A program made the translations under genes and the position numbers. Below, one piece after another: positions 28,157 to 36,347 of a stretch of DNA of 64,000 nt. A model generated the notes under the pieces. It saw only the letters and a program-made list of their open reading frames with translations, made no database searches and was not told where the DNA came from. Each line of letters starts with the position of its first letter. Position 1 is the first letter of the stretch. This DNA comes from Bacteroidia bacterium (GTDB lineage: Bacteria; Bacteroidota; Bacteroidia; J057; JADKCL01), in contig JACJYV010000002.1 of NCBI GenBank assembly GCA_020635905.1, positions 62,001 through 126,000 of the forward strand. The letters are read 5' to 3'.

Positions 28157-28722
28157 GCAGAATCCAGCACGGCGGAAATTCTTTCAAAAATCTCCTCCAC
28201 GGATCCAATCCCGTTGATATTGGCCAGTTTGCCTTGTTTCCCATAATAGGAAGCCACGGGCAGGGTTTTGTTCGTGTACTCTTTGATACGATTTTGAATC
28301 ACTTCGCGGGTATCATCTGCGCGTCCCTGATCCTCAGCTCTTTTCAGCAATCTGGTGACCAATTCTTCCTCGTCAACTGCCATGCTCACACAAATATTGA
28401 TGGGATTTCCATTGGCATTCAGGAGGGCGTCGAGGGCCTCGGCCTGTGGAATGGTGCGGGGAAATCCGTCGAAGATGAAGCCTGCAGCATCAGGATTTTG
28501 CTGGAGACGCTCCTCGATGAGGGCGATCACGATCTCGTCGGAAACAAGGTTTCCGGCATCCATGATGGCAGCGACACGCTTGCCCAGTTCGGTGCCGGCC
28601 GCTTTGGCGGCCCGCAGCATATCACCCGTGGAAAGGTGCATGAGCTTGTATTTCTCGATCACATTGACGGCCTGGGTGCCTTTTCCCGCACCTGGAGGGC
28701 CAAAAAGTACGATATTCAACAT
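28150..28722 (-). CDS. adk: Adenylate kinase
   Basis: 190 residues from the ATG at 28722 (MLNIVLFGPPGAGKGTQ); the frame continues 19 codons upstream but the P-loop position fixes this start. GPPGAGKGT is the Walker A loop, DGFPRTIPQAEAL the AMP-binding segment, and the short LID (AEDQGRADD) lacks zinc cysteines, so this is the short-type enzyme. It interconverts ATP + AMP and 2 ADP. It is first in the leftward adk-obgE-MMPL-ileS-dksA-like run. Confidence 0.95.
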   Translation of the reverse strand: MLNIVLFGPPGAGKGTQAVNVIEKYKLMHLSTGDMLRAAKAAGTELGKRVAAIMDAGNLVSDEIVIALIEERLQQNPDAAGFIFDGFPRTIPQAEALDALLNANGNPINICVSMAVDEEELVTRLLKRAEDQGRADDTREVIQNRIKEYTNKTLPVASYYGKQGKLANINGIGSVEEIFERISAVLDSAK

Positions 28723-29129
28723 ATTGGTTATTCTTTTTTCCAAATGAGGGGCTAAAGTTACGGTAAGCATTCCTTCCATTCAACAAAATGGAACAGTTTT
28801 GCAGGTTTTGCGGGAAGGAAAGACAAAATATTTCTTTACAAGCCATGAAAACGTGCTTTGAGGCCATTTGGTTTCCCCTTTGACCGATCAGAAAGGCAAA
28901 AAATTTCCTCTTTATTCACTTTCCTTATTTCCCCTAACCTTTTTCCGACTAATTTTGTGGAGGATTTCCGCCGAATAGTGGGCAAATAATCGAATTAATA
29001 TTCAGATAATTAGCATATCTTGTTTAAAGGAAATTCTGAAAAAACCTTTGGCGAAGAATCTGGTTTCATTTCCATCGTTCTTTGCCTGAGACATAAACTT
29101 TTTTTTCGCTCTAATTCGTTTAGATTTTA
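28723..29129. other. 407-bp divergent intergenic region between adk and the TPR gene
   Basis: AT-rich, with no convincing ORF. The 15-mer TTCAGATAATTAGCA (29001-29015) recurs exactly at 35257-35271 in another divergent region. Promoters for both flanking genes are expected here, but none matches the consensus well. Confidence 0.35.
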
Positions 29130-30545
29130 ATGAGCCAATTTGATCACGACGACTACGAGGGTTACTCAGATGCGCAGGTTCTTCACCTGGTTCGCCGTTT
29201 TGAGGAAATGCTCGACAATAACAAACACTACTTTTTCGATCTTGCCACCATAGACGAGATCTATTTTTACTATATCAGGGAAAATGCTCCCGAAAAGGCG
29301 ATCAAACTGATTGATTTTGCCCTGGAACAACATCCCACCAACGACGAATTGTACTTCAAAAAATCGTCTGCCCTCTATGATCTGGGCAAATACGAGGATG
29401 CCAAAATTTTTATTCAACGGGCCCTCGAACTGAATCCTTACCAGGAAGAATACAAATTTCTGCTGGCCGAGATTTTCAATTCCACCGGGAATTATGAAAT
29501 GGCCATTCTGGAACTGGAAAAGCTGGTGGCAATTTCTGAAGATCCGTCTGAGGTCTATTTTCAGATGGGAAATATTGCGGTTTTGACCGGCGAATTGCAG
29601 GAGGCTGAAGGCTATTTCCGTCAGGCGCTGGATATAGAACCCGATTTTGAGGATTGTCTCTTTGAGCTGGCTTTTTGCCTGGAAGGTCAGGAAAAACTGA
29701 GCGAAGGGGTGCGTCTGTATGAAAAATACCTGGATGACAATCCGTTTTCGCAGTTGGTTTGGTATAATCTGGGGATTCTCTATGCCCGGGCAGGTTTGTA
29801 TGAAAATGCAGTGGATGCCTACGATTTTGCCATCGCCATTGACGAGACTTTTTCGTCAGCCTATTTTAATAAAGGCCATGCGCTGATGGAAATGGGCAAG
29901 TACGACGCGGCGCTGCGCTCCTTTTTGGATACCGCGGTGCAGGAAAAAGCTGATACCAGCGTCCTGTTCAATATTGCCGAGTGCTACGAGGAACTGGACA
30001 ATCTGCCCATGGCGATCCGTTATTTCAAAAAGTGCTCAGATTCTTCACCCGAGTATCCTGAAACCTGGATCAGGCTGGGGCAATGCAGTGAGGAACAGGG
30101 CCGTTTCGTAGAGGCCATCCATTATTATAAGAAATCACTTTCCCTGAATTCCACCAATTTCAGGGCCTGGGCGGCCACTGGCCGCGCAGAATATAAACTT
30201 GGCAACGCGGTCTCTGCGTTTGAATCCCTGCAAAAAGCGCTTTCCCTCAATCCCCACGACCTCGACATCTGGATCGACTGGGGCGAAATGCTGAACGAAG
30301 ACAATAATACCATGGGCGCCATTTCCTTTCTGGAAGAAGGAATCAAAGCCCTGCCCGACAAGGCAGAGTTGTTTTACCAGTGCGCGGCCTACTGTTTTCA
30401 GGAATCTCAGCTGAAGCGGGGTATGACCCTGCTCGAGAACGGGTTGTTGCTCGATTACGACAAGCATTACATTTTATTTGATATATTTGCGGACTTAAAG
30501 AATATCCCGCTGGTTAGGGATCTGATCAATCAATACCGCAAGTAA
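29130..30545 (+). CDS. Tetratricopeptide repeat protein
   Basis: 471 residues with about eleven TPR units (for example EEYKFLLAEIFNSTGNYEMA and SVLFNIAECYEELDNLPMA), preceded by a ~45-residue acidic helical start. It has no signal peptide or membrane segment, so a cytoplasmic protein-protein scaffold is inferred. It ends only 4 bp before the ComA-like gene, so the two are probably one transcript and may work together. Partner proteins are unknown. Confidence 0.85.
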   Translation: MSQFDHDDYEGYSDAQVLHLVRRFEEMLDNNKHYFFDLATIDEIYFYYIRENAPEKAIKLIDFALEQHPTNDELYFKKSSALYDLGKYEDAKIFIQRALELNPYQEEYKFLLAEIFNSTGNYEMAILELEKLVAISEDPSEVYFQMGNIAVLTGELQEAEGYFRQALDIEPDFEDCLFELAFCLEGQEKLSEGVRLYEKYLDDNPFSQLVWYNLGILYARAGLYENAVDAYDFAIAIDETFSSAYFNKGHALMEMGKYDAALRSFLDTAVQEKADTSVLFNIAECYEELDNLPMAIRYFKKCSDSSPEYPETWIRLGQCSEEQGRFVEAIHYYKKSLSLNSTNFRAWAATGRAEYKLGNAVSAFESLQKALSLNPHDLDIWIDWGEMLNEDNNTMGAISFLEEGIKALPDKAELFYQCAAYCFQESQLKRGMTLLENGLLLDYDKHYILFDIFADLKNIPLVRDLINQYRK

Positions 30546-30549
30546 TCAC

Positions 30550-31308
30550 ATGAATATTCCAATGAATAATCTCCCCGACCGCAGCCAGAAGCCGCGCAAT
30601 GCTGGTCTGACCATGGTCATGGACAAAGGCCTGAGTGTACGGGAAGCAGAAGACTTCCTGAGTGTGGCGGGTGACTATACAGACATGATCAAACTTGGCT
30701 GGAATACGGCCCTGGTTACGCCCAATCTGGAGGCCAAACTGGCTGTTTACCGTGCTGCGGGGATTCCTTTCTACTTTGGTGGCACCATGTTCGAATCCTT
30801 TGTGATTCGCAACCAGGTGGATGAATACCGCCGCCTGCTGGATAAATATCAGGTGCCCATGGTGGAAGTTTCTGATGGCAGCATTGACATGAAAACGGAC
30901 GATAAGCTGAATTATATCCGTGAGTTTGCCAAAAACTACCGTGTGCTTTCAGAAGTGGGGAGCAAAGATGAGAATAAGGAACTGGCTCCCTATCAGTGGG
31001 TGAAAATGATGAATGAGGAACTGGAAGCTGGAAGCTGGAAGGTGATTGCTGAGGCCCGCGAAAGCGGGACTGTGGGAGTTTTTTCCCAGTCAGGCAGCGC
31101 CAAGCAAGGCCTGGTGGATGAAATTTTGCACTACGTAAATAACGACAACCTCCTCTGGGAAGCTCCCCTGAAATCTCAGCAGGTCTGGTTTATCAAGAAA
31201 ATGGGTTGCAACGTCAACCTGGGGAATATCGCTCCCGCGGAGGTAATCCCGGTCGAAACCCTGCGTCTGGGTCTGCGGGGAGATACTTTCTTTACATTTC
31301 TTAAGTGA
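30550..31308 (+). CDS. Phosphosulfolactate synthase (ComA-like)
   Basis: 252 residues covering the whole PF02679-type TIM barrel: GLTMVMDKGLSVREAEDFL near the N-terminus, DMIKLGWNTALV, GGTMFESFV, VEVSDGSIDM, SEVGSKDE and a C-terminal strand-loop GLRGDTFF. The archaeal enzyme adds sulfite to phosphoenolpyruvate for coenzyme M. Bacteroidota have no methanogenesis, so a role in making sulfolactate/sulfopyruvate for cysteate and sulfonolipids is a plausible inference. The start is ATG at 30550, with an alternative ATG at 30562. It is likely co-transcribed with the TPR gene. Confidence 0.82.
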   Translation: MNIPMNNLPDRSQKPRNAGLTMVMDKGLSVREAEDFLSVAGDYTDMIKLGWNTALVTPNLEAKLAVYRAAGIPFYFGGTMFESFVIRNQVDEYRRLLDKYQVPMVEVSDGSIDMKTDDKLNYIREFAKNYRVLSEVGSKDENKELAPYQWVKMMNEELEAGSWKVIAEARESGTVGVFSQSGSAKQGLVDEILHYVNNDNLLWEAPLKSQQVWFIKKMGCNVNLGNIAPAEVIPVETLRLGLRGDTFFTFLK

Positions 31309-31406
31309 GAAATTAGATTTTAGAGGGTTAGATGATAGATTTTAGCTAGCATAGGCCAAACCACCACTATCTAAAATCTAACATCTCTTAATCTAACATC
31401 TCACTT
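31303..31406. repeat. Large inverted repeat of TTAGATTTTAG units between convergent genes
   Basis: Left arm 31303-31346 and right arm 31366-31406 are near-complementary (AAGTGAGA...TTAGATTTTAG against CTAAAATCTAACATCTCTTA...TCTCACTT). Each arm includes the last codon and TGA stop of its neighbour, so the two genes end in the same repeat in opposite orientation. RNA from either strand would fold into a long hairpin and could act as a bidirectional transcript end, although no T run follows. Confidence 0.65.
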
Positions 31407-31838
31407 CACCACTGGATATCCTTTGGATATCCAGCCATTCATGCCGCCCTGCACGTTATTGACTTTTTCAAAACCCATTTCAGACATGATGTTGCAGGCT
31501 TTGCCGCTGCGTCCGCCTACGGCGCACACCACCACATACTCTTTGGATTTGTCGAGCTGGGCTATCTTTTCTTTGAAGTCGCTGGACTGATAATTGATTT
31601 TTTGGGCACCTTCGGCCACGCCGCCTGCCCATTCCTCGGGCGTACGTACATCCAGCAGGACGAAGTCCTGACCAGCATCCACCATGGCTTTGAAATCATC
31701 CACCTGGATTTGTTTCACTTCAGCTTTTTTCACAGAGGCTTCTGTTCCTGAATTGCCATTTGGGGTGGATTGGCTGCAACCCTGGAGAAAAAATCCACCA
31801 ACCAGCAGCAGCATCAAAAGTGAGGACAGTTTTTTCAT
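31401..31838 (-). CDS. Rhodanese-domain lipoprotein
   Basis: 145 residues from the ATG at 31838 (MKKLSSLLMLLLVGGFFLQGC). A lipobox LQGC marks lipidation at the cysteine, then comes a Ser/Asn/Gly linker and a single rhodanese domain (FVLLDVRTPEEWAGG) with the active-site loop CAVGGRS. It is expected in the periplasm anchored to a membrane; rhodaneses transfer sulfur, and many periplasmic ones have unknown acceptors. The 4-bp gap after the DUF6132 gene supports this start and a two-gene operon. Confidence 0.88.
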   Translation of the reverse strand: MKKLSSLLMLLLVGGFFLQGCSQSTPNGNSGTEASVKKAEVKQIQVDDFKAMVDAGQDFVLLDVRTPEEWAGGVAEGAQKINYQSSDFKEKIAQLDKSKEYVVVCAVGGRSGKACNIMSEMGFEKVNNVQGGMNGWISKGYPVVK

Positions 31839-31842
31839 GGGA

Positions 31843-32076
31843 TTAATTTTCATCTTCATTCTTTTTTGAATCTCTTTTGGACCTGAACGAAAGCCCGATT
31901 CCAGCCAGGGACAAGCCAATTGCACTTCCCCGGGCCAGGCTCCACCACGGACTGGAGTCGATGGGGCAACCCTGGGTACATCCCGAAAAATTCCAGTAAA
32001 TCACCCCACCCACGGCACCCAAAAGGCCCAGGGCAAGGTATATTTTGTGGTCTTTGGACAGAATCCAGCTTTTCAT
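31843..32076 (-). CDS. Small membrane protein, DUF6132 type
   Basis: 77 residues with two membrane helices and the motif GCTQGCPIDSSPWWS between them, followed by GSAIGLS; a Lys/Glu/Asp-rich tail faces the cytoplasm. The cysteine-rich GCxxGCPI turn is the hallmark of this small Bacteroidota family. Proximity to a rhodanese lipoprotein (4 bp downstream) suggests a sulfur- or redox-related role, which is inference only. Confidence 0.75.
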   Translation of the reverse strand: MKSWILSKDHKIYLALGLLGAVGGVIYWNFSGCTQGCPIDSSPWWSLARGSAIGLSLAGIGLSFRSKRDSKKNEDEN

Positions 32077-32138
32077 GCTACAAAGAACGGAAGTTTTGAG
32101 CAGTTTGTTTGTGATAAAAGTAGCATAACGCCCAAGGG

Positions 32139-32232
32139 CGTTAGTCCTGAGTCGTAAGTCCTTAGATGTGAGAGATTAGAGGCTAAGATTGCAACCGTAA
32201 ACTGTAATCCCGATAGCCATCGGGAGTAAACC
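32139..32232. repeat. Dispersed repeat copy with TCCCGAT-ATCGGGA hairpin
   Basis: It contains TTAGTCCTGAGTCGTAAGTC, related to the copy at 2708, then TTAGATGTGAGAGATTAGAGG, then CCGTAAACTG and the hairpin TCCCGATAGCCATCGGGA (about 32207-32224). The same hairpin (TCCCGATAGAAATCGGGA) occurs near 33941-33958. It lies just after the kmo stop. Confidence 0.5.
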
Positions 32233-32234
32233 GT

Positions 32235-33608
32235 TTACAAAGCATAATGCTTATCAATCACCTTCTCCGCGAGGGTCAGATCGAGTTGGTCGGGGGAATC
32301 GAGGCCCTGGGCCAGTTCCAGCAGGATTTTCTGGTTGATGGCGTGGCGGGTTTGGGCTTCGGCGTAAGGCACGCGCATGAAAGAGACAGCCTCGTAGCGG
32401 CTGAGGTATTTTTCGGGGAAATGTTCTTCCAGTTTGTGCTCGATTTTTTTGCGAAATACCCAATCAGGATCGGCAGTGAGGTCGCGCATCTCGATGTAAT
32501 TGTCGAGGGCCATGTCGGCGATGGCGTTGGAATTGGCGATGCGGCGCTGCTGGTAATGGGCAAAAACTTCGTCCCAGCCCTGATCGCCAAATTCGTCCAG
32601 ACAGGCGTTCAGCTCAGTGCAATCCTCGAAAGCGGCATTCATGCCCTGTCCAAAGAAGGGAACCACGGCGTGGCAGGCGTCGCCCATGAGGGTGGCAGCG
32701 CCTTCAAAGCTCCATGGATTGGTGCGGATGGTGACCAGGGTACCCGTGGGATTTTCGAAAAAATCATTGACCAGGCCCGGCATGTGGGGCACCACGTCGG
32801 GAAATTGTTGGTTGAAGAAAGCCGTGACTTTTTCGGGGGTCGTAAGCGAGTCAAATCCGTTTTCGCCTCCAAAACCCAAAAAGAGCGTCACGGTAAAGCT
32901 GCCATCCAGATTGGGCAGGGCAATGAGCATGTATTTGCCCCGTGGCCAGATGTGGAGGGCATTTTTGGCAATGCGATGGCTGCCGTCAGAATTGGGGGGA
33001 ATGGTGAGTTCCTTGTAGCCATGGTCCAGGTATTGCTGGGAAAAACTGACCCGTGGCATAAAAATCAGGGATTTGCGCACGCCCGAAAAGGCGCCGTCTG
33101 CACCCAGGATGGTTTGTCCGCTCACTGCATATTCCCGCCCCGTGACTTCGTCACGGAGTTCGGCAGTTTTCTTTTCAAAATCAATGCCCAGACACCTTTG
33201 GTTGAAGTGGAAAGTGATGTTGGGGTGGGCCTCTGCCCGGGTCATAAGGCGCATGTTGAGGTCGCCACGGGAGACAGAATTAATGGCCTTGTTGGGGTCC
33301 TTGCTGTACGGCTGGAAATCCTGATTTCCTTCCAGGTCATGAATCATGCGGCCGGGCATGGGGATGCTGATGGAAAGGATTTCCTGATCCATGCCTACCT
33401 GGCGCAGGGCGTGAAGCCCGCGCACGGAAAGGGCCAGGTTGATGGATTTTCCCGCTGAAATATCCACTTTTCGCATGTCAGGACGGCGCTCGTACACTTC
33501 CACTTTGTGGCCGCGCTGAGCGAGGTAAACGGCCATGAGCGAACCTGCCAGACCTGCCCCAAACAACAGGATGGGCTGGTCTTTGGAAACGGGATATTTA
33601 GAATTCAT
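32235..33608 (-). CDS. kmo: Kynurenine 3-monooxygenase
   Basis: 457 residues. An FAD-binding GAGLAGSLMAVYLAQRGHKV near the N-terminus, the DG-type motif LGADGAFSGVR, and the second FAD motif MGDACHAVVPFFGQGMNAAF are all present, as in eukaryotic and Bacteroidota KMO. It hydroxylates kynurenine with NADPH and O2 during tryptophan breakdown or NAD synthesis. No kynureninase or other pathway gene lies in the window. The flanks are repeat-rich. Confidence 0.92.
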   Translation of the reverse strand: MNSKYPVSKDQPILLFGAGLAGSLMAVYLAQRGHKVEVYERRPDMRKVDISAGKSINLALSVRGLHALRQVGMDQEILSISIPMPGRMIHDLEGNQDFQPYSKDPNKAINSVSRGDLNMRLMTRAEAHPNITFHFNQRCLGIDFEKKTAELRDEVTGREYAVSGQTILGADGAFSGVRKSLIFMPRVSFSQQYLDHGYKELTIPPNSDGSHRIAKNALHIWPRGKYMLIALPNLDGSFTVTLFLGFGGENGFDSLTTPEKVTAFFNQQFPDVVPHMPGLVNDFFENPTGTLVTIRTNPWSFEGAATLMGDACHAVVPFFGQGMNAAFEDCTELNACLDEFGDQGWDEVFAHYQQRRIANSNAIADMALDNYIEMRDLTADPDWVFRKKIEHKLEEHFPEKYLSRYEAVSFMRVPYAEAQTRHAINQKILLELAQGLDSPDQLDLTLAEKVIDKHYAL

Positions 33609-34343
33609 GGGAAATAAATTTGCCCCAAATTACAAAATTGAATCAGAAAAAGGGGATGACCTTTGTCATGGGAGGGGGATAAAAAAAATCAGGGCCGCGG
33701 TTGAGCGACCCTAAATCTTTGCTTTTTGTTTCGTAAATCCTTGCCTGAAACTAAGCAAATTTTATAAAAAACCACTCTCTTTTGAGCTAAACAGTCATTT
33801 TTAGAGGATGAGTGGTGTGGGTGGATCAACTCTTGTGTAAATGGTCACGCAAAGTTCGCCAAGATTTTTTGGCCCTCCCGAAGGCTTTCGCATAGGCGTC
33901 AACTTAGTGGGAAATCAACCTAAAAGGGTCTGTATCGCAATCCCGATAGAAATCGGGATCGCCAAGATTTTTGGACCCTCCCGAATGCTTTCGGGATTCC
34001 GTTGGCTGAGGTGGCAAATACCGAAAGCGTTCGGTACGCTAAGCAAGCCTTTTTAAATACGTTTTGTCTTTGGGATCTTTGCTCCCTTCAACCCACAAAA
34101 TGCGGAAAACAACCCCTTTGCGGCCTTTGCGTGACCTTTAAACCCTTAAGTTGACGCGCATGCGAAGGCTTTCGGGATTGCGTGGGGTGGGATGGTTCCG
34201 AAAGCATTCGGAAGACGCCAAGCTGGACGGATTTATTTCATTTCAACTTTGCGACCTTTGCTCCCTTCAACCCACGAAACGCGGAAAACAACCCCTTTGC
34301 GAGCTTTGCGTGACATCTTAACCCTCACTCCCTTCCAGTTTCC
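33609..34343. other. 735-bp intergenic region composed largely of short repeats
   Basis: No credible gene is present. The first ~230 bp are AT-rich without obvious features. From 33843 the DNA is a nest of direct and inverted repeats, listed separately. Confidence 0.7.
33843..34314. repeat. Nested direct/inverted repeat cluster (MITE-like)
   Basis: Direct repeat pair 34078-34135 and 34257-34314 (58 bp, 4 mismatches, starting TTTGCTCCCTTCAACCCAC). Second direct pair 33857-33890 and 33960-33993 (34 bp, starting CGCCAAGATTTTT). Inverted pair 33877-33907 and 34146-34176 (31 bp, about 26 matches). Short outer inverted pair GGTCACGCAAAG (33843-33854) and CTTTGCGTGACC (34125-34136), exact. It also contains the TCCCGAT/ATCGGGA hairpin and CCGAAAGC/GCTTTCGG stems. 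No ORF or transposase is present. Confidence 0.75.
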
Positions 34344-35111
34344 TCAGGCTGCGACCTGGTCGCGGGGCGAAAGCCAGAAGTTGTTGTAGCCGTTGCCAAT
34401 GGTCACGGTCAGTTGCTGCTGCTGGATCAGCTCCAGAATAGCCAGAAAGCCAAAAACAACGTAGATTTTTTCAGGAACTTCCGTTACCAGACTGACGAAA
34501 TCCATTTTCTTTTTGCCCTGAATGCGGGTCATGACCGTGTCCTTGAGCTGGTCCAGGGTATAGGGATAGCTGCGGATCACGTGGCGGGGCGCCTCCATTT
34601 TGTCTTTGTGGCGGTTCCACACCCGGCGAAAGGTTTTCATCAGGCTGTAGAGATCAATTCCCACCAATTCATCACCTGGAAATTCAGATTTGAGCAATTC
34701 CTTTTCCTCTTTTTTGGCGTAGCCGCGGGGGGCCTGCTGCAGGTAAGTTTCTTCCATCAGGCGCAGGTCTTCCATCACGGCTTTGTAGCGCTTGTATTCC
34801 AGCAGACGGTTTACCAATTCCGTACGGGGGTCTTCCACGGTGCCGTCTTCTTTGATTACAGGACGTGGCAGGAGCATTTTGGCTTTGATCTTCATCAGGG
34901 TGGCAGCCACCAGGATAAATTCTGAAGCCACCTCCATGTTGAGGGATTCGAAGGTGTGAATGTAGTTCAGGAAATCGTTGGTGATGGTCGAGATGGGGAT
35001 ATCGTGAATATCCAGTTCGTCGCGCTCGATAAAAAACAGCAACAGATCGAAAGGTCCCTCAAACTGGGGAAGGCTGATCTGGTATATGTCGGGGTTAACT
35101 ATGGGCTGCAC
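34344..35111 (-). CDS. scpA: Segregation and condensation protein A
   Basis: 255 residues. The N-terminal kleisin motif QFEGPFDLLLFFIERDELDIHDI and the C-terminal winged-helix segment (KIYVVFGFLAILELIQQQQL) are both present, the usual ScpA layout. It bridges SMC dimers with ScpB in chromosome condensation. The start appears to be GTG at 35111: an in-frame stop lies three codons upstream and no ATG precedes the conserved motif. It is divergent from the DUF368 gene; smc and scpB are not in the window. Confidence 0.92.
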   Translation of the reverse strand: MQPIVNPDIYQISLPQFEGPFDLLLFFIERDELDIHDIPISTITNDFLNYIHTFESLNMEVASEFILVAATLMKIKAKMLLPRPVIKEDGTVEDPRTELVNRLLEYKRYKAVMEDLRLMEETYLQQAPRGYAKKEEKELLKSEFPGDELVGIDLYSLMKTFRRVWNRHKDKMEAPRHVIRSYPYTLDQLKDTVMTRIQGKKKMDFVSLVTEVPEKIYVVFGFLAILELIQQQQLTVTIGNGYNNFWLSPRDQVAA

Positions 35112-35417
35112 TTCAGTTTACGGTTTACGGTTTGGTGGTTGTTGATTACTTTAAAATTCTTTTGGGTTTGGGGCTGTCAACAATTGCCGTGGATATCGTG
35201 TTACACTTTTCCACACCTTTTGGGGCAGCGGGGGTTTTTAGTTTAATTTAATCATTTTCAGATAATTAGCAGTGAATAATGTGGGTTATTGACTACTTAT
35301 TTTCTGGTCCTGTCTTCGAAAATCAGCAGGGAATGTTAGTTATTCAAGGAAAACTTATGCACAAATTCCCAAGTTCGGGTGGTAATTTTCCGGTCAGATT
35401 CATTTGATCAAAACAGC
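35112..35417. promoter_or_regulatory. Divergent intergenic region with DnaA-box-like words
   Basis: 306 bp, AT-rich. Two words match TTWTNCACA exactly: TTTTCCACA (35207-35215) and TTATGCACA (35355-35363); TGTGGGTTA (35280-35288) is a weaker match on the other strand. It also has GTTTACGGTTTACGG at the scpA end and the 15-mer shared with 29001-29015. It could be a DnaA-responsive promoter region; evidence for an origin is thin. Confidence 0.3.
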
Positions 35418-36347
35418 ATGCAAAGAACGCTCAAAGATTATGCTTTAATCACGCTGCGGGGTTTGGGAATGGGAGCCGCGGATGTGGTGCCCGGGGTGTC
35501 GGGAGGTACGATTGCATTCATTTCAGGGATCTATGAGGAATTGATCAATTCGATCAAATCTGTGGATCATAACGCAGTCAAGACCCTCTTCAAACAGGGA
35601 CCAGTTGCCTTCTGGAAACACATCAACGGGAGTTTTCTGGCTGCGCTCTTTCTGGGGATCGGGATCAGCATCCTCTCACTGGCCAAGCTGCTCAGCTACC
35701 TGATGGACACCTACCCCACCCTCTTGTGGGGCTTTTTCTTTGGCCTGATCGTGGCCTCGGCCGTGTATGTGGCCACCAAAATCAAAAAATGGAATGTGAC
35801 CACGGTGGTGTCGCTGGTGGTGGGGATCGGGGTGGCTTATTTTATCACCTCGCTGACCCAAACCCAGACGCCTGAGGCGCCCTGGTTTGTCTTTTTGTCG
35901 GGGGTGATCGCGATCTGCGCCATGATTCTGCCCGGGATTTCAGGCTCGTTTTTGCTGGTAATCCTGGGCAAATACAAATATATCATCAACGCGGTCAAGG
36001 AACTGGATCTGGTGACTTTGCTGACTTTTGCGGCGGGTTGTTTTGTGGGCTTGATCAGCTTTTCGCATGTGCTGTCCTGGCTTTTCAAAAAATACCACGA
36101 CCTCACGGTGGCGCTGCTCACAGGCTTCATGGTGGGTTCACTGAATAAGGTTTGGCCCTGGAAAAACACCCTTGAAACCTACCTCAACAGCCACGGGGAG
36201 GAAGTTCCCCTGGTGCAGGAAAATGTGCTGCCCGGCGGATTTACAGAAGGCGAGCCTTACACACTGGGAGTGATCGGGCTGGCAGTGGCTGGCTTTTTGC
36301 TGGTGCTGGTAATCGAACGCCTGGGCAAACAAAAGCTCTCCCAATGA
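35418..36347 (+). CDS. DUF368 membrane protein (PopT-like undecaprenyl-phosphate translocase family)
   Basis: 309 residues from the ATG at 35418 (MQRTLKDYALITLRG); an in-frame GTG at 35379 is less likely. About eight membrane helices with the family signature GMGAADVVPGVSGGTIAFISGIYEE and a repeat of it at MILPGISGSFLLVILGKY. DUF368 proteins have been shown in other bacteria to recycle undecaprenyl phosphate across the inner membrane, so a cell-envelope role is likely. Its stop overlaps the next start (ATGA). Confidence 0.88.
   Translation: MQRTLKDYALITLRGLGMGAADVVPGVSGGTIAFISGIYEELINSIKSVDHNAVKTLFKQGPVAFWKHINGSFLAALFLGIGISILSLAKLLSYLMDTYPTLLWGFFFGLIVASAVYVATKIKKWNVTTVVSLVVGIGVAYFITSLTQTQTPEAPWFVFLSGVIAICAMILPGISGSFLLVILGKYKYIINAVKELDLVTLLTFAAGCFVGLISFSHVLSWLFKKYHDLTVALLTGFMVGSLNKVWPWKNTLETYLNSHGEEVPLVQENVLPGGFTEGEPYTLGVIGLAVAGFLLVLVIERLGKQKLSQ

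Noticed and set aside
31024..31045. Three tandem CTGGAAG units in the ComA-like gene
   Set aside because: They encode a normal LEAGSWK stretch; too short to matter.
32247..33458. 403-codon ORF opposite kmo
   Set aside because: Antisense shadow; kmo has intact FAD motifs.
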